Below, piece by piece: positions 50,249 to 61,810 of a stretch of DNA of 64,000 nucleotides. A program made the position numbers and the translations under genes. Source of the stretch: Eriocheir sinensis (lineage: Eukaryota > Arthropoda > Malacostraca > Decapoda > Varunidae). The notes beneath the pieces were generated by a model. The model was not told the DNA's origin and did no database searches. It saw nothing but the letters and a program-made list of their open reading frames with translations. The stretch covers positions 12,164,169 to 12,228,168 of the forward strand of contig NC_066509.1 of NCBI RefSeq assembly GCF_024679095.1, given 5' to 3'. Position 1 is the stretch's first letter, and each line of letters starts with the position of its first letter.

Positions 50249-51349
50249 TAATAAATAATTCCTGAAGTATTCCTCCACTATTTTCAGCCTCGTATTTCAT
50301 AGTACATCAGAGGGACATCAAGAAAAGGAACATATATCTTACTGGACGCTGCGGTACTTAATGTATATATATGACGTTTTGCCTCCTCTTCACATTCAAA
50401 AAGAGTCATGAATACACTTTTTCTTTTCTTTTATCAAACCTTAGATTCGCATTGTTATTTTAAGATGATATTCTGCACGTTTCCCCTACTGGTAAACATT
50501 TAACTAGTCATCTGTTCACTGTATTTCCTCCTTCCAGCAACTTGAGCCATGTTTAGAAAGGTGTTTCAAGACAACTTTCGAAATGTATTCAGTCTCGTTT
50601 TCGTCATCTTCCTTTATTTTTTATTTTTTTCATACGAATCAACGTGGTATTAACAATATTTTCTGTTTGATTGTTTTGCCATTTTCAGCCTGTCTTGTGA
50701 CGAAAGAAAAAAAACATTTCAGTCTGTCTCCTGTTCCTTTCCTTCCCTGTCTCTTCCGGTTAAGGCGAATGATTAACTTTTTTATCTCTCAAGCCTCAAA
50801 TTGATAATGTTTAGGAATGGGCATATTTCATGCATCCTTGCTAACTATCTTTCTATTTTGTTGCACGCACGTCTCCTTCTCTACCTGCCTGGACCTTTTT
50901 TCTTGTATATTTACGAAGCCAGTAATAAAAAAAAGAGCATGTTTGAAGCATCTTTATCCTTGTATAATTTTATTTCCCGCCTGTGCGTCTTCTTTCCTCC
51001 TTCCTCTCGGTTAGAAAGATTAACCCTCGCTCCATAAATTTGCCGTCAGCAGCTGCGTCACGGAGCAAATTAATGTAGGGCCACAAGGGGCGTCAGTTGT
51101 AACCGAGACAATATTGTACCGGCTGTCAGTAGGCCTGATGGAGTGTTCTCCCGATAGGATGGTCGTAATGTATTCAGAGTAGGCCTTCTGCAGCATACTT
51201 TCTATACCCTTCATGTACGTATGATAGTATAAGTGTGTGTGTGTGTATGGAACCCGCCCTTTACTTCCTTCCGTGGACATACGTACAGCGTCCTTAACAC
51301 AAGTACGTGGGCATATCTAATGTCAGGATGAAAAAGTGCCTCCCCCCCC
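50247..51349. other. AT-rich unique DNA
   Basis: Phe/Leu/Ser-rich frames of 65-86 codons are compositional. A weak echo (tcttccggttaaggcgaatgattaac at about 50752 and ctctcggttagaaagattaac at about 51003) hints at an old ~250-bp duplication. Confidence 0.35.
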
Positions 51350-51800
51350 CCTTACTCTTGCTTCGACCTCATAATAATAACTATTCTTGGAACTCCTTAA
51401 AAATCAGCTCGTTTGCCTTCCTTTCTCGGGTTTATAGCCTCTCTAGCTCTTGTCTGTAGCCACACTTAAATGTCACCACGAGTATGTCTTTGCTGCTTCC
51501 TCCGTTGCACTCCTACCCCAGCTTTGGCCTCGCAATAACAACTATTCTTGAAACAGCTTTCCCGTTCTTTCCTGTCGTTATTTCATGAGTGTATAAAATT
51601 CAGGCCGAGGTATACGTAGAGACCTTGGATTTTACCACGAGTAAGTATAATCCATCCACTCCACCCTCAGCTCACCTTCGACATCATAATAATAACTCTA
51701 TTCCTGGAACCCTCTTAAAAAACGACCTTTATCATGCCTTCCCTTTCTTGGGCCTCTCTAAGGTAGGTCTGTAGCTACACTTAACTCATACCAATAACCA
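51350..51800. repeat. Decayed three-unit tandem array, period about 155-160 bp
   Basis: gacctcataataataactat (51365), ggcctcgcaataacaactat (51526) and gacatcataataataactct (51680) start three units. Each continues tcttg/tcctgga-ac. Units 1 and 3 also share cttaaaaa, gccttcc-tttct-ggg, cctctcta and gtctgtag-cacactta. ccacgagta recurs at 51477 and 51635. Confidence 0.8.
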
Positions 51801-52084
51801 TTAATTCCACGCTTCACTGATCACGTAGGCCGGCCACAAATCACCCCCACGGCCAGGTAAACCCCAATAAAAAATATCCTATACAGCATTTTAAGCCGCC
51901 GTTTAACAACCAGGACCGTGGGGCAAACTCGAGGCGACGGCAGGACTGACCCAACACTGATATATTTCGGGTGACCTCGTAGGGGCGAAAATTACAGGCC
52001 CAGCGGTGCCTACCATCACCCTCACAGCAAGAGGTTGTGTGGCCGAGGCCGGAGTCAGGGAGCCAGGAGGGCGAGGGAGCAGGA
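51801..52084. other. Unique DNA
   Basis: Ordinary composition; nothing recognised. Confidence 0.35.
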
Positions 52085-52330
52085 GAGGAAAATTTATAAC
52101 AGCGTGAACTTTTGGAAAATTATGAACACGAGGAAGAGGAAGAGGCGGAGGAGAAAGAGGAAAAGGATATAAGAGGGTGATGATCATGTGAAGGTGAAGG
52201 ATGAAGACCATGAGGAAAATGAGGAAGAAATGAAGTGTAAGAAGAGAAGGCAGAGGAGGAGGGAAGAGAGGGAAACACTAGATAGTAAAGGATAAGATAG
52301 TGAAAGTTGAGAATGAACGAGCAAAAAGAG
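52085..52330. repeat. Polypurine block
   Basis: gaggaagagg/gaagag words on the plus strand. Confidence 0.6.
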
Positions 52331-52499
52331 GTAACTGTAATCTCTCTCTCTCTCGTAATGGCATCGCACCTCACCTGTAAACACTTTCCCGCAGATGTTC
52401 CGTGGACCTTATGACAGTTCACGGTCATACATCAGTCTAATTATGATACGAGTCATTTCTTAACACCTCTATCTCCCTAGACCCTTTTAACACATCTCT

Positions 52500-52515
52500 C
52501 TCCTTCTCCCTCCCC

Positions 52516-52564
<49 letters not shown>

Positions 52565-52984
52565 GTGCACCACATATCTCACATACCACTGGGGCGAGAG
52601 ACGGAAAGTAGCTCTCTTCCTCCCTCCCTTCCCCTCTCTCCCTGTCCCTCTCCTTCACCCTCCTGTCCGCGCGCCTCTTACGGAACACCTGGGCCCATTC
52701 TTCCCCGGTGATGCCAGGTAATGACACGGTATCAGACACCTACTTGGAGAGAGAACGTAAGAGGGAGGGGAGGACGGGGAGGAGGGGGAGATGGAGGAAT
52801 GGGGTGTATGAGGAAGAACAACCAGTCCCTCCTCCCTACCCCCTTCTCCTCCTCCTCCTTCTCCCTCCCGACCCGACCCTCCTTGCCCCTCTTTGTGGTG
52901 AGTAAGAGATGCCAAAGGGAAGTGGGTCCCTCCCTCCGTCTGTGTCGTTGAGGTGATGGTAGATTCTTTGTTTCGCTATTTTTA

Positions 52985-53019
<35 letters not shown>
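52500..53019. repeat. (CT)n tracts and mixed polypyrimidine/polypurine sequence
   Basis: (CT)n at about 52520-52562 and 52988-53019. Between them lie polypyrimidine (52615-52660), polypurine (52745-52800) and polypyrimidine (52825-52895) stretches. No domain in the frames is recognised. Confidence 0.75.
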
Positions 53020-53021
<2 letters not shown>

Positions 53022-53377
53022 AAAACAGTCAAAACAACAAAACACAGAGAGCAAGGAACCATCTCGCCTCCACACTTCTCCCAAAAACAACCACCCGCAC
53101 GCCCCCCCCCCCTCCCCCTACACACCCCGGCTCCCCATCCCCCTCTTCACGCGCCGAGTCAGTATCTTTTATTTTTCAAGCTATGTCCACAAACTTCTTA
53201 ATTTGCATGAAAACTCCCTCGGAACACGTTATTTCCTCGGCCCGGCAGAGCTAATGAATTCTCCTCGCGAATCTTGATCACCCTCGTTAATGTGCGTTCA
53301 TGATGCATTAACATTCATTACGCTTCTCGTATTTATGAAAATTCGGAAAAGAGGGAAAGTTGTTAAGTAAGTGACAT

Positions 53378-53378
<1 letters not shown>
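53020..53378. other. Unique DNA with homeodomain/POU-type words
   Basis: A C run (53103-53112) is followed by AT-richer DNA with taatttgcat, ctaatgaatt, cgttaatg and gcattaac at 53200-53320. No exon is recognised. Confidence 0.35.

Positions 53379-53440
<62 letters not shown>
53379..53440. repeat. (TG)n microsatellite
   Basis: About 31 TG units. Confidence 0.97.
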
Positions 53441-53443
<3 letters not shown>

Positions 53444-54729
53444 AGATGGTCGTAAGCAGGAATATATCTAAAAACAATTCATAGTATGAGTACACTTATG
53501 CTTTTAAAATGACGTACTTACTAGCACTACATTTATGTATTGTCTCCGTAAGTAGTATTTCGATAAGTTTAAGCCAGTGTAATATTCACATACATGCAAG
53601 TAACAATATATACATGTCTAATACCCCGCAGTTATGTCTGGTCTTCCCCATGAAGATGACACTAGAAAAATAAATCGCCGTTAAGAAGAGGTTCCTAAAT
53701 TATGGGTCGTACGAGTGGCCAGTCCTAACGAAAGTGAATATTTACTAAATGAGGTGCCGCCCTTTTTACGAGCAGTCACGAGCTTTGTAACGTGACCGTG
53801 AAGGTAATACATGATCCCAAACTTTATTACATAGAGTTAAAAGGTATTCTTCCGTATTGTACGATTCTTAAAATTACTCGGTGGTGATAGACAACGGTCG
53901 CTCATTTTTTTACAAGTAGATAACTGCATACCAGACGGCGGGAGGAAAACAGCTCTTAATATTGTCAGGAGACTTGAAGATGGGTCGTGGGGAAAGGCAT
54001 CAAACAACAGTGGATTGAACTAACTAAGGCTTAAAAATCATCGCCGTTTTGCATCACTTTCTGCCTGCGCTGAGGAAGGCGAGGCAGCGCGGCGCGACGG
54101 CTGGCTGGCTGGCTGGCGGGGGATTGGGGTCGACACTCGGGGATATGGAGGTCAGTGGTGCTCCCTAATGCCCGCCAGATTAATATGTTTGTCTCCCGCC
54201 CTGCACGTGTTTGCCGGCGGAACCCTCCTTGGCCGTATCAGCGCTGAGCAAGCAAGTCATCTGCGTGTGAAAACATCTTGTGCCTTTCCGAGCGTTATAA
54301 CACAAACTTAATACCCCATAAAAGCCTTGGCAATTAACATAAAAATTGCCTGGCCAGGTTTATGCCTCAGCTCTTACAGTATAATAAATTCAAGCCAAAC
54401 ATAATCACAGCCGCGGCAATATTCCGGCCTAATTTGCTTCACTCGAGGCAGTTAGTTTACGCTAATAATGTATCAAACAGAGCTGCGTGAAGCAGTGTAA
54501 TTAATTGTTCGTAATCATTCTCATTGATTCACATGCTGCTCTGCCTCCCACTGCCTGGCTAACTACTCGGCTTTAATTACGCAAAGAGGACGCAAACAAG
54601 GGGGATAAGGAACACGTCAGGGGATTGCCTATAAAGCATAAAGTAGTGACTATATTTTTTTGTAGTCGTCATAAGTTGGAAGGAATGAATATCACAGAAA
54701 AAAAAAAAACAAGCACACCCACCCACACT
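53441..54729. other. The longest repeat-poor stretch, candidate conserved non-coding DNA
   Basis: No simple repeat, mobile element or coding domain is seen over ~1.3 kb, apart from (ggct)n near 54100-54118 and an A run at about 54698-54710. The part at 54280-54600 contains many taat/atta cores (gtaattaattg, ctttaattacgc, gctaataatg). Confidence 0.4.
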
Positions 54730-54826
54730 CCTCTGTACTCTATTCAGGAGCAGTAAGTAGCGGGCTTTTTTTTTTCATTATTTTTTTTTTTTACGCCCTT
54801 GAACTGTCTCCTCTGCTGTGAAAAAA
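54730..54826 (+). mobile_element. Short 3' end fragment of LINE-X
   Basis: The plus strand reads acactcctct-gta-ctct, caggagcagtaagtagcggg, then T-rich sequence, acgcccttgaactgtctcct, ctgctgtgaaaaaaag. This is the reverse complement of the end of the LINE at 22336-22440. It consists only of the terminal ~100 bp and its A tail. Confidence 0.88.
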
Positions 54827-54895
54827 AGACCCACCCACCCACCCACCCACCGACCCATCCACCCATCCACCCACACCCACCCACACACAACACAC
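54827..54895. repeat. (CCCA)n tetranucleotide repeat
   Basis: About ten ccca/ccga/ccat tetramers directly follow the LINE-X tail. The complementary strand carries many GGG runs with one-base spacers, so G-quadruplex formation is possible. Confidence 0.93.
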
Positions 54896-55074
54896 AAATA
54901 TACATACATACATATATAGACGCACCATCATACATATAAATCGCTGGCACCAATTCACTCGAGACAGCATGAGATGATAGCAAGACGTTCCTCTGATCTT
55001 GTGTTATTTTTTATCGCCGTCTTCCTCGTCTGTGTTATTATCTGTTCTCTTATAGCGTACCTGCTCTCTTTCTC
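54896..55074. other. AT-rich DNA with short tacatacata repeats
   Basis: tatacatacatacatatata at about 54899-54918. Nothing else is seen. Confidence 0.5.
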
Positions 55075-56365
55075 TCTTTTTTTTTGGTCTGTTTTCTCTC
55101 ATGGTTTTTTTCTTTCTGTTGTTTTCCCTTTTCCCATATTTTTCCTTCTTTAATGTTTTCTTGCGTTCTTTCTTTCTTTCTCTTCTTATTTTTTCTTTCT
55201 GTCTTTCCATTCCGCTGTATTATTTTCCTCTATTTTGCTGTATTTCCTCCTTCCATTTTTCCTCCCATTTAATATATTTCCCTTCCTCCTCCTCCTACTA
55301 CTACCACCACTCCCACTCCTCGTTCTCCTTCTCTCCCCCCCCCCCCCTTCCCCTACTCCTCTTCTTCAGCTCATTCTCTTCTTTTTTCCTCTTACGCTGT
55401 TTTCTCCTTCTCCCCCTCTTCCTCCTCTTCAGGCTTCCTCTTCCTTCTTTCCCTTGCCGTGGGAAGTGCTCTTGGGAATGGGACAAACACCTTGGCGTAA
55501 AAATATGAGAGTATAAATCTTTTGTGAAGATGAGGGATGGTATGAGCATTGTACATCACGCCTCACAGCCTTCCTCCCTGCAGCCTCCTTACACCTCCCA
55601 TCTCCTAGCAAGCCTCCACGTCCTCTTTTTTTTTTTTCTCCTCGTCGTCTTCCACGTTCTCCTTGATGCTCCCCGTCTTTCCCCTCGACTGCCTCCATCT
55701 TCACCTGCTTCCTCCTTTTCCTCCTCCTTTTATTTTTATTTTTCCCTCTCATTTCCCTCGTCCTCCAGCCCCCCCGCCTCATCTGCTATACGCCCTTAAC
55801 CTCTTCCTTTGTCTTCTTGCTTTTTCCTCTCTCTTCCATTTTCTTTTTTACTATCTTCTATTAACTCATCGTTTTGTCACTAACCCCCAAGCTTACCCCA
55901 TCTTCCTCCTCCTCCTCTTTCTGTTTCTCATTCTTTTAGTATCACTCCTCCTCCCTGGCCTTCTCTATAAACCTACATCAGTTGCTTCTCTTCTTAGTCG
56001 CATCCTCTTTTACTTCCATTCTTTGCTACATCTCACTTTGCCTTTTGTTTTTCCCCTTTCTCTTCGTTCCTTGTCATCTCACTGTACCCTCAACCCCTCC
56101 CTTTATCTTCTCTTCCTCCTTCCCTCGACGCTCCTTCCCAGACCTTCCTTCCTTACCATCTTCCCAGGCTCCCTCTTCCTCCCTTTTCCTCCTTCCTTCC
56201 CGCTCTCCCTCTTCGCCTCCTACCTCGCCCCTCACGCCCTAACTTCCCTCCCAACGCCATTTCTCTTTATGCTGATTCTCTTCCCTGATTGCCTGTTTCC
56301 ATTCCTCTTATTTCACTGTTCCTTCTGCCCTGTATTCGGTATCATTCTATTTTTTTTTTTTTTTC
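55075..56365. repeat. 1.3-kb polypyrimidine region
   Basis: The plus strand is overwhelmingly C/T, with C runs (55335-55347), T runs (55626-55639, 56350-56364) and many cctcctc words. The Leu/Phe/Pro/Ser-rich frames (up to 239 codons) should not be read as membrane proteins. Confidence 0.75.
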
Positions 56366-56870
56366 CCCTGGAGGGTTGGTGAGAATGTGACCTACTTCGG
56401 GTTTGGTAATGCTTGATGATGTCTGTTAAAGTTTCGTTTCAGTGTTGATCGCTTTTTCTCTTGGTTATCCATTTTCAGCGAGCTTCCTCCGTTTTTAATT
56501 CGGTCATATTTTCCAATTCGCATCTTTATGAATTGTGTAAGCTAACGTCGACTAACCTTGTTCTCTTCGTTTGCCTTTTGTTATTTATTTATCCCTAATC
56601 TATTTAGAGCCGCGCTGATCTCTCTTTCAACGCACGACGAACCTCCCCTTCCCTTCTTTTCCTTCCCACCTCCCACTCACTTTCCCTTACAAGCGCGAGG
56701 TCAAGGCCGCCGAATCCCCAGCCTTCCTACGGACAAGGGCTCAAGGAGGAGTTTTCTGCGGCCAAAATGAAAAGAGTCACTTTCTATTCCAGCCCGGCAA
56801 ATCGAAACAGGCAAAGTGAAATTGGTCACCGCTCGCTGGAAAGTGTCTGCATTTTCTTATTGGTCAAGGA
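56366..56870. other. Unique DNA
   Basis: Ordinary composition; no gene recognised. Confidence 0.35.
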
Positions 56871-57600
56871 ACAGAGCGAGAGAGAGTGAGAGGCAGGGAG
56901 GAGGGAGAGAGGACGGGCGACAGGGAGGGTGAGGGAAATGAATTATGCAGCCAAGGGGCGTGAAATGGGGAAAGGGACGTTCCCCTTAGGTATATGCCCT
57001 TCGAGGTCTTCTTCAGGGTTAAACGGCCGACTGGGGAGCCATGTGACGGGGCGAGAGGGGAGGAAAGACGAGGTGGGGCGCTCTGGGAAGGCGAGACAGC
57101 GGGTGAAAGGGAGACAGGAAGGGCGGTGAGAGGAATGGGCGCGAAGGGCGGAGGTGAAGCGAGCGTGAGAGGCTACGGAGGAAAGTATGAGGGGAGGCAG
57201 AGGAAGGGATATGGGAAAGAGTTTTAGAGGTGGAATGGAGATGTGGAAGATGGACGAAGGTGCGCGAGAGGGGGATGGTGAGGGATGGCGTAGAGGGGAG
57301 ATAAAACAGACTACTGGGCGAAGGATTTGGAGAGGGAGGCAAGGAACAGGAGATGGACGGATGGAGGAAAGGACGGATAAAAGGGAAGATGTAGGTGTGT
57401 ACGTGAGAGGGGAGACAAAGGGGAGGAGTAAGACAGGCGATGGAAGGGTATGCCATAGAGGGGAAACTGCTGAGGGGAGAGCGTGGGAGAATGATATAGA
57501 GGATGGAGTGAGGGGAAGCCGAAGTAGAGGCGAAAAGGAAAGGGATTTGAGTGAAGGATTGGAAACTGAATATACGAAAACAGGAAAGAAATAACGTTTT
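56871..57600. repeat. Purine-rich region
   Basis: gagagg, ggcgag and gggaga words. tagaggggaga/gagaggggaga/tagaggggaaa recur at about 57291, 57404 and 57457, hinting at internal duplication. The long minus-strand frame (57019-57966) is compositional and includes the GA tract. Confidence 0.6.
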
Positions 57601-57690
57601 GCAGTTAAATAAAAATAGAAACAGTATGACAGGTAAACAATTATGGCCGATCAGAAAACAGAGAAAACAAAAACGAATGAATAAAGAGTG

Positions 57691-58154
<464 letters not shown>

Positions 58155-58241
<87 letters not shown>
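58155..58241. repeat. (AC)n microsatellite
   Basis: About 43 AC units. Confidence 0.98.
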
Positions 58242-58243
<2 letters not shown>

Positions 58244-58356
58244 GACATAAGAATAACGTGAAAAATATATCTCCTTCCCACATTCTTTCCCCTCAAGTCC
58301 TCTTCATATTCGCCCTCTGAGGACCTCTTACTTTTTGGCCACACTCAGAGCACCAT

Positions 58357-58695
58357 ACACTCCTTCTCCTCCTTCTCCTCCTCCTCCTCCTCCTCCTCCT
58401 CCTCCTCCTCTTGCAACAGTTTTTCCTTTATCAATTGTCCCTTTTCTCGTCTTCCTCCTCTCCCTCGGCTTCCTCGTCCTTGTCCTCCTCCTCCTCCTCC
58501 TCCTCCTTCAACTTCGCCTTCACTTTTGCTGTCCTGTGTCTCTGACTCGCAGATTAGAGTAGATGGTAGCAACAATAAACAGCCTAGTTAGGACCAAGAG
58601 GTCTGTTGCTGTTTGCTTTTCCTTTGTACTCCTTTGTACTCTCCTCCTCCTCCTCCTCCTCCTCCTCCTCCTTCTCCTCCTTCTCCTCCCTGCCA
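58357..58695. repeat. (CTC)n trinucleotide tracts
   Basis: Imperfect (ctc/ctt)n at 58357-58412, 58482-58510 and 58641-58690. Confidence 0.9.
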
Positions 58696-58773
58696 GCCAG
58701 TGTGAATATTACGGACAGCTAAGAGGAAAGAAGCGCTAGTGAAGTGGAAAACGGAGAGCAGGTGGCGGCGAGA

Positions 58774-58826
58774 GGAGGAGGAGGAGGAGGAGGAGGAGGA
58801 GGAGGAGGACGAGGAGGAGGACGAAG
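58774..58826. repeat. (GGA)n trinucleotide tract
   Basis: Opposite purine polarity to the (CTC)n tracts immediately upstream, so the two together form an imperfect large inverted repeat. Confidence 0.92.
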
Positions 58827-59045
58827 ACTTTTTTGGAGAAGGAGGAAGAAGAGCAAGAGAGAGATTCCGGGAAGAGTAAGATGGGTTAGAGATAAAAGCT
58901 TCGCGAAAAGTGGCTTCGGGGAGGCGACGGCGAGCGGATGACTTATTGGGGCGCGGCGAGTCTTCGATGCTCGGGAGTTAATGTGGCGAACATCCTTTTT
59001 TCCGGGACTGTTTAATTGTTCCCGTTATCCCTAGTATATATACAC

Positions 59046-59249
59046 CAGCGTTGCCAGATTATCGTATTCACCACAACGTATTTATAATTTTTTTAAGCCT
59101 CAAACTTTCGTACTTACACAAATAACGACAGAAAATCATCAAAGTTAGCATTAAAACCGTTATTTATTGAGGTTTGTGTTTTTTGCTATAGTTATCGGTC
59201 AGAAACTACGAAAATGCAATGCGATGAGTACGATAATTTGGCAACGCTG
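59046..59249. mobile_element. Non-autonomous hAT-type MITE, 204 bp
   Basis: The element starts cagcgttgccagattatcg and ends with the inverse complement (cgataatttggcaacgctg). Its terminal inverted repeats are about 25 bp with two mismatches. It is flanked on both sides by the same 8 bp, atatacac (59038-59045 and 59250-59257). An 8-bp target duplication, CAG-initiated termini and a target fitting the hAT pattern nTnnnnAn indicate the hAT superfamily. The ~150-bp interior is AT-rich and non-coding, so it would depend on a transposase elsewhere. Confidence 0.93.
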
Positions 59250-59257
59250 ATATACAC

Positions 59258-60289
59258 GCACTTGAGATGAGATAAATAAATGTCTTTGTGCTACGCTGTG
59301 GAGAATAGCGAATAGTGATTTAAACTTGTATTTCCAACACTTGAATAGGAGACTTCCATTGTTCTTTTGTACATGGTGTTACTGGATCTTCAGTTTGGAG
59401 TTAAGTTAAATGTTGGATGAAACACCTGACGTAGAGGGCTTGCAGGTATCTGAAGCACCAGTTTGTTTCCTTTTGCCAGAATAAAGATATTTCATTTCAA
59501 TCAGTATGAGTACCTGAAGCAGTAGCCTAATAAAGTGACAATCTGCATCACTTTTTGAACCCCTTTTTCCATGAATCATGAAGTAGTAAATCCATAAAGC
59601 GCACAATGGACGCGGATTGATTGTGAATTCCATCTCGTCAATATCCGTCACGTTTATCGATGCACTGTTACACGCTAATTGGACCAATAAACAGAAACAG
59701 TTACAGTATAGCCAGAAAGACAGAGGGAGATACAAAGAGGTAGACAGAGACAAACGGGCGGACTAATAGACGGACAAATAGACAAACAGCAGACCTAAGC
59801 TTTTCCAAGAGAGGAGTGTCACGCCCCCTCTCGAACTAGTAAATTTTAACCTTGGCTTTGCGCATCTTCCTCAGTTTTCTTTTCTACACAACAACGTCTT
59901 GCAGGACTATTTTTTGCCCTTGACGTATTCTCTATCGTAAAAGAAATATGACTAACACTAATATATATATGTAGAAAAACGGACAGACAAAATAAGAAAG
60001 AAAGCCAAAGACATATAACAAACAGACAAACAAACACAGACATACATACAGACAAATTGACCAACACACAGTTATACAGAGGCAAGCAAACAAATTCACA
60101 CAAAGAGACACAACAAAGACAGGACACAAAAGGTGATACACAGGTTTGGCTTTAATCTCGGCAGCTTCCCGTGTCAATAGCAATTACAGATCCGCTCTGT
60201 CGTGATATTTCCTGAGCCAAACAGTCACACGAAAAGGATCTTCGGGCGGCAGAACAAGACACCGCCACATCCTGCCCCGGAAGAGGAAA
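59258..60289. other. AT-rich unique DNA
   Basis: Frames of 115 and 93 codons on the minus strand have no recognised domain. A weak LINE-X-tail-like word occurs near 59912-59941 but is not called. Confidence 0.4.
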
Positions 60290-60960
60290 GATGAGGCGAG
60301 TAAGAACATGGAGATAAGAAGAGAGAAGGTAGAAGATGGAGACAGAAGGAGGGTGGAGAAAAAAGAAGCAGGAGTGAGAACAAAGGAAGATGGAGTCAGG
60401 AGGATGAAGGAAGGGAAAATGAGATGGAGAAAAATGAGGAGGATGAACATAAGAAGGTGGAGGAAGATGGTGAAAGGAATGGGACGGAGAGAAAAGGAGA
60501 AGCAAGCCAGATAAAAAGGAAGATGGAAAAAGGAGGAGGAGGAAGGGAAGATAAGATGGGAAAGACGAGGAGGATGGACATAAGAAGAGAGGTAGTGGAG
60601 AAAGATGGAGAAAACAGAAGGATGGAGAAAAGAGAAGCAAGATGGAGAGAGCAGGAGGAGGAAGATGGAGCAATGAGAGAAGGATGGGGAGAAAGGAAAA
60701 TATAAATGAGAAGGTGGAGGAAAATGGAGAAAGGAGTAAGATGGAGAGAAAGGGAGAAGCACGATGGAAAGCAAAGGAGGATGGAGAGAGAAGGAGGAGG
60801 AAGATGAAGAGATGAGAGCGGTGAAAAGAAAAAGGAAAATATATATTGAAAGAAGATGGAAAGAGAAGGCAAGGAAAACAGACAGAGGAGGTGGAAACAG
60901 ACGGAAGAAGATGGAGAGAAAAAAAAAAGACGCTGAAGAAAAGAGGTCAAGGAGAAGAGG
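60290..60960. repeat. Purine-rich decayed tandem array, period about 125-140 bp
   Basis: A recurring 'gatgg-acataagaagaggtgga' word marks unit starts: acatggagataagaagag (about 60306), gatgaacataagaaggtgga (about 60441), gatggacataagaagagagg (about 60573), aatataaatgagaaggtgga (about 60698) and aatatatattgaaagaagat (about 60838). Between them gaagcaagatggagag and aggaggaggaagatgg words also recur. The His/Pro/Ser/Phe frames on the minus strand are this repeat in translation. Confidence 0.72.
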
Positions 60961-61810
60961 CGAGAGAGAAAGAGGAGGTCAAGGAGAAAAAATGGAAAAA
61001 AGAACGAAAAAGGAGGTCAAGGGGAAGGAGAAGGAAGTGAGAGAGAGGAGGCAGGTGGAGGAAGAGGTTTCTGCTTAATAGAGGAAACGCTCCGTTGACA
61101 AAAGAGAAATCAGAGGAAGAAGGAGCCGAAAAGAGGAGTTTACGGAGAATGAGAAGAAAGGAGGGAAAGGGAAAGGAAGAACAGGTGGTAGAGAGGAAAA
61201 GAAGGTTAATGAAGAGAATTATTTGGTTGACAGAGCCGAGGAGTCATATCAAGGAAGAGGAAAGCGCCGGAAAAGGCAACCCATCCAAGAATTAAGAAAA
61301 AGTGAACCAGGGAATAAAAATGGATGGAAAAGTGAGCCAATGAATAAAAAAAATCTTGATGGGAAAAATTAAATATAGAAGTAAACAACCCAGCCACTTC
61401 CCCTTCCAAAAAAAATAGAGTCAAAGAAACAAAGAGAAAACTCACAGAATCATTCCGGGAAAGCCAATGGATGACGAGGAGGAAAATTATGAAATACAGA
61501 CACACAAAAAATGCCGTGGGAGGGGGGAGCGAGAGGGTGAGGAGAGTTTGGAGAAAAAATGAAGAAAAAGTAAACACACAGAAAAAAAAACAGGAGGAAG
61601 AGAGCGAAGGGGGATGAGGAGGTAAAAAAGCAGAAATATTAAAGACAAAAACAAAAAACAGAAGGAATGGAGGAGTGAGGGGGTAAAGATATAGAAAAAA
61701 ATGGAACAACCACATCCATTACCCCCGCCGCCAAAAACAAAATAAACAAACAATAAAAGAGGAGGAAGGGAGGGATGAGGAGTTTACAATAAAAAAGGCA
61801 TGAAATAACA
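60961..61810. repeat. Purine-rich sequence with weaker internal repetition
   Basis: gatgaggag-tt/taaaaaa-like words recur near 61513, 61612 and 61771. Composition is A/G-dominated throughout. Confidence 0.5.

Noticed and set aside
55663..56382. 239-codon hydrophobic frame resembling a membrane protein
   Set aside because: The polypyrimidine strand necessarily encodes Leu/Phe/Ser/Pro. All three frames look alike, and there is no family signature.
59912..59941. Another LINE-X 3' terminus (gcccttgacgtattctctatcgtaaaa-like)
   Set aside because: Only about two thirds of positions match over ~28 bases, and no upstream homology follows.
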